Assembly (NCBI RefSeq): GCF_025398255.1
Contig: NZ_JAODNW010000003.1
Span: 62,001 to 126,000 of the forward strand
DNA length: 64,000 nt
Direction: 5' to 3'
Origin: Chelativorans intermedius
GTDB lineage: Bacteria; Pseudomonadota; Alphaproteobacteria; Rhizobiales; Rhizobiaceae
Positions within the stretch are counted from its first letter, which is position 1. Every line of letters starts with the position of its first letter. Positions 46,455 to 55,493 of this stretch are shown here, piece by piece. Under the pieces are notes generated by a model that saw nothing but the letters and a program-made list of their open reading frames with translations, made no database searches and was not told where the DNA came from. Both the position numbers and the translations under genes were made by a program.

Positions 46455-47114
46455 GTGACGCTTGCCGGCTCCCTGTTTCCGCTCATCTGCTGGTTCTTCT
46501 ACACCGTGCTCGCCAGCCGCATCGAGGTGGTGCGGCCGTCGCTTTCCATCATCATGGGCGCCCAGCGCCGGCGCTGGGTGGCCAATGCCGTGCGCCGCGA
46601 CACGCCGCTCGACGCGATTCTGTCCGGCAACCTGATGAGCGCCGTCTCCTTCTTCGCGTCCACCACGGTGCTCATCATTCTGGCGCTGTTCGCCGTCTTC
46701 GGGCAGATCGGCTCGGTGATGGAGGCGGTCGCCGCATTGCGGCCGGATCAGGCGCCCACCCAGCGCGAGGTCGAGGTGCACCTGGCCGTTCTCCTGGTCA
46801 TGTTCGTGCTCGCCTTCCTCTCTTTCACCCTGTCGCTTCGGCAGTTCAACCACTTCTGCATCATGCTGGGGGCGGCCGACCATGCGGAGAAGAGCGACCC
46901 CGAAGAGGTGTTCGTGATGGCGGCGCTCAATACGCTGGGTGCGCGCAACTTCAACCAGGGCATCCGCGCCTACTATTTCACCCTCGGCATGTTCGCCTGG
47001 TTCGTCTCGCCCCTTGCCTGCATCGTCATTACGGTGCTCATCTTCGCCGTCATTCTCTATCGCGAGTTCTTCTCGGCGGCGCGCAATCTGGTGGCGCGGC
47101 TGAAGATGGACTGA
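46455..47114 (+). CDS. DUF599 family membrane protein
   Basis: The 219-residue membrane protein has about four hydrophobic segments (roughly 2-20, 58-85, 110-135 and 170-205). The features RRRWVANAVRRDTPLDAILSGNLMSAVSFFASTT and FNQGIRAYYFTLGMFAWFVSP are characteristic of DUF599, a family of unknown function. GTG start, with GGAG about ten bases upstream. It stands alone between the glucoside cluster and the mannose-nucleotide gene, so no function is suggested by context. Confidence 0.8.
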   Translation: MTLAGSLFPLICWFFYTVLASRIEVVRPSLSIIMGAQRRRWVANAVRRDTPLDAILSGNLMSAVSFFASTTVLIILALFAVFGQIGSVMEAVAALRPDQAPTQREVEVHLAVLLVMFVLAFLSFTLSLRQFNHFCIMLGAADHAEKSDPEEVFVMAALNTLGARNFNQGIRAYYFTLGMFAWFVSPLACIVITVLIFAVILYREFFSAARNLVARLKMD

Positions 47115-47216
47115 GTACCGGTCGTTAAGCCGGCCGTAAGACCGGCGCCTTTAACTGGGACGCGATATGTCGTAAAGCCAGCGAAGCGAGATCTGCAAGC
47201 AAGGGTAGAGGGCTGA

Positions 47217-48644
47217 ATGAGCGTGGTACCGGTCATCATCTGCGGCGGAGCGGGCTCCCGTCTTTGGCCATTGTCGCGGGAAAACCACCCCAAGCCGCTC
47301 ATCCGGCTGGCCGACGGGCGGTCGCTCATCCAGCACGCCCTTCTGCGCGCCCTTGCCCTGCCGGGCGCGCGCGACGTCATTACCGTCACCAACCGCGAGC
47401 TCTTCTTCGCCATCGAAGACGAATACCGCCAGCTCGGTGTGGACTGTGGCCGCCGCCGCTTCCTGCTCGAACCGGAAGGCCGCAACACCGCGGCGGCGGT
47501 TGCCGCGGCCTGCCTCGAAGCCGCAGCGGCGCTGGGCGGCGAGACGGTGCTGTGCATCCTGCCCGCCGACCATGTCATCGCCGATGTGCCGGCCCTGGCG
47601 GAGGCGGTGGAGCGCGCCGAGAAACTGGCGCGAAAGGGGCGCATCGTCACCTTCGGCATCAAGCCCGACAGACCGGAAACGGGATATGGCTATATCGAGG
47701 CGGATGGCACGGATGTGCTGCGCTTCGTGGAAAAGCCCGATCTCGAGACGGCCCGCCAGTATCTGGAAAGTGGCCGCTTCTCCTGGAATTCCGGCATGTT
47801 CTGCTTCCAGGCACAGGCCATGATCCAGCTCATGGAGACGCTTTGCCCGGAGATCCTCGAAGGCTGCCGCAAGAGCCTCGATGCGGCGCACCGCATCGAC
47901 GGGCCGCAGGATGTGGAGCGCATCGAGCTCGATGCGGAGCGTTTTTCCAAGGTGCCGTCGAATTCCATCGACTATGCAGTGATGGAGAAGGCGCCCAACG
48001 TCTCGGTGGTGCCCTGCGATGTCGGCTGGAACGACATCGGTTCCTGGGCGGCTCTCGGCGAGCAGTATGCGGATGACGGGCAGGGAAACCGTACGATCGG
48101 CCCCGTCATGGCCATCGGCGCCCGCGGCAATGTGATCCACAGCAGCGATCGGCTGATCGGTGTTGTCGGCGTGGAAGACCTGATCGTCGCCGACACGCCC
48201 GACGCCCTGCTGGTGACCACCAAGGAGCGGGCGCAGGAGGTGCGGCAGCTCTACGACCGGCTCAAGCGGGAGGGAAATCCGCTCCACCGCATCCATCGCA
48301 CCGTTTACCGCCCCTGGGGTTCCTATACGGTGCTGGAGGAGGGGCCGCGCTTCAAGATCAAGCGCATCGAGGTGAAGCCCGGTGCCCGCCTCAGCCTCCA
48401 GATGCACCACCACAGGGCCGAGCACTGGGTCGTCGTCTCCGGCACCGCCCGCGTCGTCAACGGGGACAAGGAGATGATGCTGATCACCGATCAATCCACC
48501 TATATCCCCTGCGGCGCCAGGCACAGGCTGGAAAACCCGGGCATCATGCCGCTGGTGCTGATCGAGGTGCAGACGGGCGACTATCTGGGCGAGGACGACA
48601 TCGTCCGCTTCGACGATGTCTATGGCCGCTCGGAGAAAGGCTAG
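47217..48644 (+). CDS. manC: mannose-1-phosphate guanylyltransferase/mannose-6-phosphate isomerase
   Basis: This bifunctional enzyme makes GDP-mannose for polysaccharides or LPS. The 475-residue protein has an N-terminal nucleotidyltransferase (GGAGSRLWPLSRENHPKP signature, FVEKPD) and a C-terminal type II phosphomannose isomerase cupin (PWGSYTVLEEG, QMHHHRAEHWVVVSGTA). The ATG at 47217 follows a GGTAGAGGG-like site. It is monocistronic here; no other GDP-sugar gene is adjacent. Confidence 0.93.
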   Translation: MSVVPVIICGGAGSRLWPLSRENHPKPLIRLADGRSLIQHALLRALALPGARDVITVTNRELFFAIEDEYRQLGVDCGRRRFLLEPEGRNTAAAVAAACLEAAAALGGETVLCILPADHVIADVPALAEAVERAEKLARKGRIVTFGIKPDRPETGYGYIEADGTDVLRFVEKPDLETARQYLESGRFSWNSGMFCFQAQAMIQLMETLCPEILEGCRKSLDAAHRIDGPQDVERIELDAERFSKVPSNSIDYAVMEKAPNVSVVPCDVGWNDIGSWAALGEQYADDGQGNRTIGPVMAIGARGNVIHSSDRLIGVVGVEDLIVADTPDALLVTTKERAQEVRQLYDRLKREGNPLHRIHRTVYRPWGSYTVLEEGPRFKIKRIEVKPGARLSLQMHHHRAEHWVVVSGTARVVNGDKEMMLITDQSTYIPCGARHRLENPGIMPLVLIEVQTGDYLGEDDIVRFDDVYGRSEKG

Positions 48645-48688
48645 GCCGGAGGCCGGGCCAGGAAGCGGAGCCGGCTCCCGAACCGCGC

Positions 48689-48856
48689 TCCGCCGGATTC
48701 ATGGGTTGGCGACCCTGCGCCCATGGGATGCCACAGGTGCTGCGAGGCGAAGGCATCCGGCGGAAAGGGGTTGTGGCAAACAGCCTTGCAGCCACAACCC
48801 CCTCCCGGGAACCGGATAGCCGGGCAATCTGCTGGTTCTCAAAAGATTTTCCCGGG
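48689..48856. other. structured intergenic element with mutually exclusive stems
   Basis: TCCGCCGGAT (48689-48698) can pair with ATCCGGCGGA (48755-48764). The same right arm region can instead pair as GGATGCC (48726-48732)/GGCATCC (48752-48758) or as ATCCGG/CCGGAT (48812-48817), the last enclosing the 11-bp perfect stem GGGGTTGTGGC/GCCACAACCCC (48767-48777/48791-48801). CCCGGGAA (48804-48811) pairs with TTCCCGGG (48849-48856). This density suggests an RNA element or a complex terminator. The strand is undetermined. Confidence 0.5.
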
Positions 48857-49007
48857 CCATCGTTATTCGTGGCACGGACGGAAAGCGCCGGGGGACCGTT
48901 GGCTCCGCCCGTTCAATGTTCGCCGGCGCCTTCAGCGGCCCGTCCGTCGGGTGGGAAAATGCGCCCGTGCGAACGTCCTCGGCAGCCGGGTCGGCTGAAA
49001 ATGTATA

Positions 49008-49034
49008 CGTAAACAGTATTCCGTAAACGTAAAC
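49008..49034. repeat. three CGTAAAC direct repeats
   Basis: CGTAAAC occurs at 49008-49014, 49022-49028 and 49028-49034 in an AT-rich patch upstream of the metal ABC operon. They may be regulator half-sites; no known regulator is identified. Confidence 0.4.
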
Positions 49035-49206
49035 GTCTTCGTAATGGACCAAATTGCCGGCCATGTCGATAGGTGCCGGGATCACGTTTTCTTTGACGCA
49101 GAAAGACGGGCGTTATGCAGGAACAAGCCGGGCGGGTATCGGTGGATGGCCGTGCTGCGTCAGCACCGGGAAAGCCCGCCCGATCCGTCATTTGAGAAGC
49201 TTCTAC

Positions 49207-49228
49207 TTGCAAATCGTTTGCAATTGCA
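49207..49228 (+). promoter_or_regulatory. Fur-family (Mur/Zur-like) operator
   Basis: TTGCAAATCGTTTGCAA (49207-49223) is a perfect 17-bp palindrome and overlaps a second palindrome, TGCAATTGCA (49219-49228). TGCAA-type palindromes of this kind are bound by Fur-family Mn or Zn regulators in alphaproteobacteria. It lies 65 bases before the metal-binding-protein start, so metal repression of the operon is likely. Confidence 0.65.
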
Positions 49229-49292
49229 TTACATGCGGTCGGACGACGGATGGATTTCAACATTGCTTTGCGCGTGCGCGGGAGGGACCTTC

Positions 49293-50267
49293 ATGGTGAA
49301 TCGACTGAGGCGGTTGACATTGGCGGTGCTGGCCGTGCTTCCAGCGGCGATGGCGCTCGTGCCGCCGCCGGCGCGCGCCGAAGGGCCGCTCAAGGTGGTG
49401 GCGACCACCGGCATGATCGCCGACGCCGCGCGGCAGGTGGGCGGCGATCTGGTCGAGGTGCGGGCGCTCATGGGGCCGGGCGTCGACCCGCATGCCTACC
49501 GACAGACACGCACCGACATTCTTGCCATGATGCAGGCCGATCTGGTGCTTTGGCACGGGCTCTATCTGGAAGCGCAGATGGAGGATTTCATGCATGCGCT
49601 GGCCGATCGCCGGCCGGTGGTCGCCGTTGCCGAGGCGCTGCCGCGCGAGGTGCTGCTCGCCCATGACACCTACAACAACAAGTTCGATCCCCATGTCTGG
49701 ATGGACCCTGACCTTTGGTCCGGTGTCGTGGAGAGAGTGCGCGATGCCCTGATCGAGGCAAGGCCGGAGGGCGAGCGGGCCTTCCGCGCCAATGCCGGGA
49801 AGCACCTGGAGGAAATCGCCGGTCTTTCGGCCTATGCGAAGCAGGTTCTTGCCACCGTGCCGCAGGAAAGCCGTGTGCTGGTGACGGCGCACGACGCGTT
49901 CAACTATTTCGGCCGTGCCTATGGGTACGAGGTGCTCGGCATCCAGGGCATTTCCACGGAGAGCGAGGCCGGTCTCAACCGCGTTGCCGAGCTGGTCGAC
50001 CTTCTGGTGCAGCGCAGGATCGGTGCCGTCTTCGTGGAGTCTTCCGTGTCGGACCGCAACATGCGCGCCCTTGTCGAGGGTGCGGCGGCCAAGGGCCAGG
50101 AAGTGGAGATCGGCGGCCAGCTCTTCTCCGATGCGATGGGCCCCAACGGCTCCTATGAGGGCACCTATGTCGGCATGATCGACCACAATGTGACGACCAT
50201 CGCCCGGGCGCTCGGCGGCCAAGCGCCGGAGCGCGGCATGCAGGGCCGCCTGGCGGCGGGAAGCTGA
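49293..50267 (+). CDS. metal ABC transporter substrate-binding protein (TroA/ZnuA cluster 9)
   Basis: This periplasmic Mn/Zn/Fe-binding protein has 324 residues with a Sec signal (1-29, ending PPARA/E). Probable ligands are His in GVDPHAY, His in FDPHVWMD, His in TAHDAFNYF and Asp in YVGMIDHN, i.e. a TroA-like His3-Asp set. It lacks the long His-rich loop of ZnuA. GGGAGGG lies seven bases before the ATG at 49293. First gene of a four-gene operon with two permeases, an arrangement of Sit/Tro systems, so Mn or Fe is as likely as Zn. Confidence 0.9.
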   Translation: MVNRLRRLTLAVLAVLPAAMALVPPPARAEGPLKVVATTGMIADAARQVGGDLVEVRALMGPGVDPHAYRQTRTDILAMMQADLVLWHGLYLEAQMEDFMHALADRRPVVAVAEALPREVLLAHDTYNNKFDPHVWMDPDLWSGVVERVRDALIEARPEGERAFRANAGKHLEEIAGLSAYAKQVLATVPQESRVLVTAHDAFNYFGRAYGYEVLGIQGISTESEAGLNRVAELVDLLVQRRIGAVFVESSVSDRNMRALVEGAAAKGQEVEIGGQLFSDAMGPNGSYEGTYVGMIDHNVTTIARALGGQAPERGMQGRLAAGS

Positions 50268-50278
50268 GGAGCGGCAGC

Positions 50279-51094
50279 ATGAGCAACCCGGCCCTTGAAC
50301 TGGCCAGCGAGGCGGGCGAACAGCTTGCCCGCCCCGTTCCCGCCGACAGCCCCCTGGCCATTCGCGGGCTCACCGTCTCCTATGGGGAGAAGCCGGCGGT
50401 CTTCTCTGTCGACGCGACGGTGCCGGCCCGGTCGATGACCGCCATCATCGGCCCCAACGGTGCCGGCAAGTCCACCCTGCTCAAGGCGGCGCTCGGCATC
50501 GTGCCTCGGCTTTCCGGTCGCGTGCTGGCGTTCGGCGTGCCGCTGGCGCAGGTCATGCACCGCATCGCCTATGTGCCGCAGCGTGCCTCGGTGGACTGGG
50601 ATTTTCCCACCCGTGTCATCGACGTGGTGCTGATGGGGCTCTATCGCGAGCTCGGGCTTCTGGGCCTGGTGCGCCGCCATCATCGCGAGCGGGCGCTTGC
50701 CTGTCTGGAGCGTGTCGGCATGGCCGAGTTCGCCGGACGTCAGATCGGTGCCCTCTCCGGTGGCCAGCAGCAGCGTGTCTTCCTAGCCCGTGCATTGGCG
50801 CAGGATGCCGATCTGTATCTGCTGGATGAGCCCTTCGCCGGCGTCGATGCAGCCACGGAAAGGGCCATCATCGACGTGCTCAAGGCGCTCAAGGCGGAGA
50901 AGCGCGCCGTCGTGTGCGTGCATCACGACCTCGCCACGGTGACGGACTATTTCGACCACGTGCTGCTCATCAATGTGCGCCGAATAGCCGAGGGGCCGGT
51001 GGCCAGCACCTTCACCGCCGAAAACCTGCAGAAGACCTATGGCGGCCGTCTGGCCACCGCCCATATCGACCAGCTCAAGCTGCCGGCTGCCTGA
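50279..51094 (+). CDS. metal ABC transporter ATP-binding protein
   Basis: The 271-residue ATPase has Walker [11 protein letters not shown]-loop [14 protein letters not shown] (typical of Mn/Zn systems), signature LSGGQQQR, Walker [13 protein letters not shown] and H-loop HHD. An extra N-terminal stretch of about 25 residues precedes the domain. GAGGAG lies six bases before the ATG; it begins 11 bases after the binding-protein stop. Confidence 0.93.
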   Translation: MSNPALELASEAGEQLARPVPADSPLAIRGLTVSYGEKPAVFSVDATVPARSMTAIIGPNGAGKSTLLKAALGIVPRLSGRVLAFGVPLAQVMHRIAYVPQRASVDWDFPTRVIDVVLMGLYRELGLLGLVRRHHRERALACLERVGMAEFAGRQIGALSGGQQQRVFLARALAQDADLYLLDEPFAGVDAATERAIIDVLKALKAEKRAVVCVHHDLATVTDYFDHVLLINVRRIAEGPVASTFTAENLQKTYGGRLATAHIDQLKLPAA

Positions 51095-51097
51095 GCC

Positions 51098-52309
51098 ATG
51101 TTCGCCCTCTTTCTCGACGCCCTGCTTCTCCAGGCCGGCTATAATGCCGCGCTGGTGGCGCTCGGGGCGGCGCTGCTCGGCATGGCGGCGGGCGCCGGCG
51201 GCACCTTTCTCTTCCTGCGCAAGCGTGCGCTGGTGAGCGACGCCGTGGCGCATGCGACGCTGCCGGGGGTGGGAATCGCCTTCATCCTCATGGTCGCTCT
51301 CGGCGGCGACGGGCGCAATCTGCCTGGCCTGCTGCTGGGCTCCGCCGTTTCCGCCGGCCTCGGCCTTCTGGCCGTACAGTGGATTGCCGGGCGCACCCGG
51401 CTCGCCGAGGATGTGGCCATCGGCGCGGTGCTCTCCGTGTTCTTCGGCTTCGGCATCGTGCTGCTCACCATCATCCAGACCATGACGCGCGGCTACCAGG
51501 CGGGGTTGGAAAGCTTTCTTCTGGGCTCGACGGCGGGAATGCTGTTTCAGGACGCCGTGGTCATCGCGGTGGGTGGAGCGCTTGCCGCCGCCTTTGTCGT
51601 GGTGTTCCGCCGGCCGATGACGCTGGTTGCCTTCGATCCCGAGTTTTCCGCCTCCTCCGGCATCGACGTGCGGCGCATGGATCTCGCGATGATGGGGCTG
51701 GTGATGGCCGTCACCGTCATCGGGCTGAAGATCGTCGGCCTCATCCTCATTGTGGCCATGCTGATCATCCCTCCCGTCACCGCCCGCTTCTGGACGGAAC
51801 GCTCGGAGCGCGTGATCCTGATCGCCGGGCTCGTCGGCGGTCTTTCCGGCTATCTGGGGGCGGCGCTGTCGGCCTCGGCGCCAAACCTGCCCACGGGCCC
51901 CATCATCGTGCTCGTCGGCTTCGCCTTCTTCCTGGTTTCGCTTCTGCTGGCGCCGGGCCGTGGCGTGCTGGCTGCCGTCATCCGCCGCCGCCAGTTCCAG
52001 TTGCGTGTGCACCGGCGCCAGGGGCTTCTGGCGCTTGCCCACGGGGAGGCGATCTTCGATCCGCTCACGCTGGCGGTGCTGCGCCGGGAGGGCCTTATCC
52101 GCCAGGACGGGGTAGCGACCGAGAAGGGCAGGGCGCATGCCGCCAAGACCTTGCGCGACGAGAGGCGCTGGGCGCTCGCCCGCCGGCTCTATCAGGACGA
52201 GGCCGTCGCCGGTCGCTATGACGGCCTGACGCCCATCGAAACGGTGCTCACGCGCGACGAGATCGCCGAGCTCGACCGGCGGCTCGGGCCGCCGGCGCCG
52301 GCCATATGA
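51098..52309 (+). CDS. metal ABC transporter permease fused to a DtxR-like winged-helix tail
   Basis: The 403-residue subunit has an ABC-3 permease domain (about 1-285, eight helices, RKRALVSDAVAHATLPGVGIAF signature). A cytoplasmic tail of about 110 residues follows: LAVLRREGLIRQDG, ATEKGRAHAAKTLRDERRWALARRLYQDEA, IETVLTRDEIAELDRRLG. The tail matches the wing, linking helix and LTxEEIxxLDxxLG end of DtxR/MntR-type regulators, as in known permease-regulator fusions (TroC/YtgCR type). The recognition helix is poorly conserved, so it may sense metal without binding DNA. It starts three bases after the ATPase stop. Confidence 0.85.
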   Translation: MFALFLDALLLQAGYNAALVALGAALLGMAAGAGGTFLFLRKRALVSDAVAHATLPGVGIAFILMVALGGDGRNLPGLLLGSAVSAGLGLLAVQWIAGRTRLAEDVAIGAVLSVFFGFGIVLLTIIQTMTRGYQAGLESFLLGSTAGMLFQDAVVIAVGGALAAAFVVVFRRPMTLVAFDPEFSASSGIDVRRMDLAMMGLVMAVTVIGLKIVGLILIVAMLIIPPVTARFWTERSERVILIAGLVGGLSGYLGAALSASAPNLPTGPIIVLVGFAFFLVSLLLAPGRGVLAAVIRRRQFQLRVHRRQGLLALAHGEAIFDPLTLAVLRREGLIRQDGVATEKGRAHAAKTLRDERRWALARRLYQDEAVAGRYDGLTPIETVLTRDEIAELDRRLGPPAPAI

Positions 52310-52320
52310 GGGAATCTCCC

Positions 52321-53247
52321 ATGGGTGCGGAATTCGTCCAGCTCAGCCTCACGCCGCTCCTCATCGGCGTCCTTGCGGCCATTGCCTGCGCATTGCCCGG
52401 CAATTTCCTCATTCTCAGGCGCCAGGCGCTGATCGGCGATGCCATCAGCCATGTCGTGCTGCCGGGCATCGTGGTTGCCTTTCTCGTCACCGGGGTCACT
52501 GCCACGTGGCCCATGCTTCTGGGGGCGGCGGGGGCGGCGGTGGTCGCCGTCATCCTCATCGAGGCCATCAAGCGGCTGGGCCGCATCGAGCCCGGGGCGG
52601 CGATGGGCGTGGCCTTCACCTCGCTCTTTGCCGCGGGCGTGCTGCTTCTGGAGCAGAGCGATACGAGCGGCGTCCACCTCGACGTGCAGCACGCCCTCTA
52701 CGGCAATCTGGAAAGCCTCATCTGGTTCCAGGCCGAGGGTTGGCATTCGCTTGCCGACCCCGTGGCGCTTGCCGCGCTTCCTCCCGAGCTGGTGCGCATG
52801 GCCGTCACCGCGGCGGCGATTGCGCTTCTCACCGCGTTCTTCTGGCGGCCGCTCAAGCTGTCCACTTTCGACGAAGGGTTCGCCGGCGCCGTCGGCATTC
52901 CCACGGCGGCCGTCAGCCTCGGTCTCGTCATTGCCGCGGCGGTGGCGGCGGTGGCGGCGTTCGACGCCGTCGGCTCCATCATCGTCATCGCCATGTTCAT
53001 CTGCCCGCCGGCGGCCGCCCGTCTGATGACCAACCGGCTGGAGGTGCAGGTTCTGTGGAGCGTTGCCTTTGCCGCGCTTTCGGCCATCCTCGGCTATGTG
53101 CTGGCCGGCTACGGCCCGCTGTGGCTGGGCGCCGACAACGCCGTGAGCGCAGCCGGCATGATCGCCACCGTCTCCGGCCTCATCCTGGCGCTTGCCTGCC
53201 TGTTCGCCCCGCATCGCGCTCGCATCGGGGCGCCGAAGGGCGTTTGA
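52321..53247 (+). CDS. metal ABC transporter permease
   Basis: The second ABC-3 family permease has 308 residues and about eight helices with the RRQALIGDAISHVVLPGIVVAF signature. It forms a heterodimer with the upstream fused permease, as SitC/SitD or TroC/TroD. The ATG at 52321 follows GAGGGA at seven bases; an overlapping ATG at 52306 is possible. It ends 27 bases before the convergent P-type ATPase gene. Confidence 0.9.
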   Translation: MGAEFVQLSLTPLLIGVLAAIACALPGNFLILRRQALIGDAISHVVLPGIVVAFLVTGVTATWPMLLGAAGAAVVAVILIEAIKRLGRIEPGAAMGVAFTSLFAAGVLLLEQSDTSGVHLDVQHALYGNLESLIWFQAEGWHSLADPVALAALPPELVRMAVTAAAIALLTAFFWRPLKLSTFDEGFAGAVGIPTAAVSLGLVIAAAVAAVAAFDAVGSIIVIAMFICPPAAARLMTNRLEVQVLWSVAFAALSAILGYVLAGYGPLWLGADNAVSAAGMIATVSGLILALACLFAPHRARIGAPKGV

Positions 53248-53274
53248 GGCCGGGTGGGAAATCCTTCCGGCGGC

Positions 53275-55425
53275 TCAGCTCTGCCCCTTCCAGGCGAGCA
53301 GCCGCATGGCATTTGCCGTCACCAGCACCGTTGCACCGGTGTCGGCCAGAATGGCCGGCCACAGCCCGGTAATGCCGAGCACGGTGGTGGCGAAGAAGGC
53401 GAGCTTCAGCCCGATGGCGATGGCGATGTTCTGGTGGATGTTGGCCATCGTCCGCCGCGACAGGGCGATCATCGCCCACACATCGTCCAACCGTCCGTGC
53501 AGAATGGCCGCGTCCGCCGTCTCCAGCGCCACGTCGGTGCCGCCGCCCATGGCGATGCCGACGTTGGCGGCCGCAAGGGCTGGCGCATCGTTGATGCCGT
53601 CGCCCACCTTGCCCACCTTCAGGCCGCGGTCCTTCAGCGCACCGACGATGCGGCTCTTGTCCTGCGGCATCAGCTCCGCGTGCACCTCGACACCCAGCTC
53701 GCCGCCGATGGCGGCGGCCGTGCGCCGGTTGTCGCCCGTCAGCATCAGCGTGCGAATGCCGGCGGCGCGCAGGCGGGCGAGGGCGGCGCGCGCGTCCCTG
53801 CGCGGCTCGTCGCGCATGGCGATGGCGCCCGCCGCCCTGCCGTCCACGAGCAGCACGGAGACGGTTTTCCCCGCCTCGTTCAGCGCCGCGATCCTGCGGC
53901 CGTGCTCGCCGCCCAGCGCCTGCCGCTCGCCGGCTGCGCGCGCGGAGCCGAAGAACACCGTCCTGCCCTCCACCGTGCCGGCGACACCCCGCCCGCCCTC
54001 GGCGGCGGCATCGGTGGCCTGCGGGATGGAAATCCCCTCGCTTGCCGCCCGTTCCAGCACCGCAAGCGCCAGCGGGTGACTGGCATTCTGTTCAAGCGCC
54101 GCAGCCAGGCGCAGCACCTCCTGCGGTTCCGCTGCAAAGCCCAGCACATCGGTGACGCGCGGCCGGCCCTCCGTCAGCGTGCCCGTCTTGTCGAAGGCGA
54201 TGGCCTGAAGCCGGCCGACCTCCTCCAGCACCGCGCCGCCCTTCATCAGCAGCCCGCGCCGCGCACCGGCCGAAAGGGCCGCGGCGATGGCCGCCGGCGT
54301 CGAGATCACCAGCGCGCAAGGGCAGCCGATGATGAGGATCGCCAGCCCCTTGTAGACCCATTCGAGCCATGCCGCGCCCGTCGCCAGCGGCGGCACGACG
54401 GCCACCAGAAGCGCCAGAAGCACGACAGCCGGCGTGTAGTGACGGGAGAAGCGGTCGATGAAGCGTTCCGTCGGCGCCTTCTTCTCCTGCGCCTCTTCCA
54501 CCAGCCGGATGATGCGGGCAATGGTGTTGTCCTCGGCGGCGGCTTCCACGCGCAGGCGCAGAACGCCCTCGCCATTGATCGTGCCGGCGAACACCGTGTC
54601 GCCCGCGGTCTTGTCGGCTGGCAGGCTTTCGCCCGTCACCGGCGCCTCGTCCACGGCGCTCGAGCCGGAAACAACCGTGCCGTCGGCGGCAATGCGGTCG
54701 CCGGGGCGCACCACGATCACGTCGCCGATGGCCAGCCGCTCGGCCGGCACTTCCTGCACGCTTCCATCCTCCCGTTCCAGCCGGGCCGTCTTCGGCATGA
54801 TGTCGCCCAGGGCGCGGATGCTGGCGCGCGCCCGGCCTGCAGCCACACCTTCGAGCAGCTCGCCGACGAGGAACAGCAGGATGACGACCGCCGCCTCCTC
54901 CGCAGCACCGATGATGACGGCGCCGGCGGCCGCGATGCTCATCAGCGTTTCGATGGTGAACGGCGCGCCGGCGCGAGCCGCGGCAAGCGCGCGCCGGGCA
55001 ATCGGCACCAGACCGACCAGCATGGCAAGCGAGTAAAACCAGCCATCGCCGGCGGGGAAGATGCGCGCCGCCAGAAAGGCGGCCGCCAGCGCAAGTGCGC
55101 ACAGCGCGGTCAACCGCGCGCGCGGCTCCTGCCACCATGGGAGCCGGGTCTCCGTTTCGAGGGTGCGTCTCGCGGCCTTCCGCCCTGCCCCGCTTTCGCA
55201 CTCCATCGGCAGCAGGCGGTAGCCGAGCCGCTCCACCTGGTCTTCAAGCGCTGGACGCACGGCCGGCGCATCGGCATGTTCGACCGTCATCGTGCCGCTG
55301 GCGGCGGAGACGATCACCTCGCGCACGCCGTCGATGCGGCGCACGGCCGTGTCGATCTTGCGCGCGCATCCGGCGCAGTCCATGCCCTCCACCCGATAGC
55401 GGCTGGTGCTCGAAACGTTCTTCAT
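53275..55425 (-). CDS. heavy-metal-translocating P1B-type ATPase (ZntA/CadA group)
   Basis: This pump exports Zn, Cd, Pb or Co from the cytoplasm. The 716-residue protein has an N-terminal heavy-metal domain (MDCAGC, C17/C20), the TGES actuator motif, the metal-site CPC in IIGCPCALVIST, the phosphorylation site DKTGTLTEG, the SHPLA nucleotide motif and GDGINDAPALA. CPC with the MDCAGC domain and a ZntR-type regulator fits the divalent-metal group and not Cu. The ATG at 55425 gives eight-base spacing to AAGGA. Confidence 0.92.
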   Translation of the reverse strand: MKNVSSTSRYRVEGMDCAGCARKIDTAVRRIDGVREVIVSAASGTMTVEHADAPAVRPALEDQVERLGYRLLPMECESGAGRKAARRTLETETRLPWWQEPRARLTALCALALAAAFLAARIFPAGDGWFYSLAMLVGLVPIARRALAAARAGAPFTIETLMSIAAAGAVIIGAAEEAAVVILLFLVGELLEGVAAGRARASIRALGDIMPKTARLEREDGSVQEVPAERLAIGDVIVVRPGDRIAADGTVVSGSSAVDEAPVTGESLPADKTAGDTVFAGTINGEGVLRLRVEAAAEDNTIARIIRLVEEAQEKKAPTERFIDRFSRHYTPAVVLLALLVAVVPPLATGAAWLEWVYKGLAILIIGCPCALVISTPAAIAAALSAGARRGLLMKGGAVLEEVGRLQAIAFDKTGTLTEGRPRVTDVLGFAAEPQEVLRLAAALEQNASHPLALAVLERAASEGISIPQATDAAAEGGRGVAGTVEGRTVFFGSARAAGERQALGGEHGRRIAALNEAGKTVSVLLVDGRAAGAIAMRDEPRRDARAALARLRAAGIRTLMLTGDNRRTAAAIGGELGVEVHAELMPQDKSRIVGALKDRGLKVGKVGDGINDAPALAAANVGIAMGGGTDVALETADAAILHGRLDDVWAMIALSRRTMANIHQNIAIAIGLKLAFFATTVLGITGLWPAILADTGATVLVTANAMRLLAWKGQS

Positions 55426-55455
55426 CCTGCGCATCCTTGATCGCTCATGCGCCGA

Positions 55456-55487
55456 GACCTACTTCCTGTAGCGGCTATAGGAGCAAG
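55456..55487. promoter_or_regulatory. MerR-type promoter with 19-bp spacer
   Basis: On the minus strand, TTGCTC (-35), a 19-base spacer with the imperfect dyad CTATAGC-CG-CTACAG, and TAGGTC (-10) make the long-spacer promoter typical of MerR-activated metal genes. It reads toward the P-type ATPase and lies just upstream of the divergent MerR gene. Confidence 0.7.
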
Positions 55488-55493
55488 GGAAAA

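Larger units (their letters stand above)
48645..49292. other. 648-bp intergenic region with dense inverted repeats and a metal-type operator
   Basis: No supported gene. 48689-48856 is a nest of overlapping inverted repeats (listed separately). 49000-49045 has three CGTAAAC copies in an AT-rich patch. 49207-49228 holds a Fur-family-like operator before the metal ABC operon. Between these, 48860-48995 and 49050-49200 show nothing definite. Confidence 0.6.

Noticed and set aside
48689-48800. Cobalamin riboswitch
   Set aside because: A GCCACAGG...GCGAAGG stretch recalls a B12 box, but the rest of the consensus is missing and neither flanking gene is a cobalamin gene.
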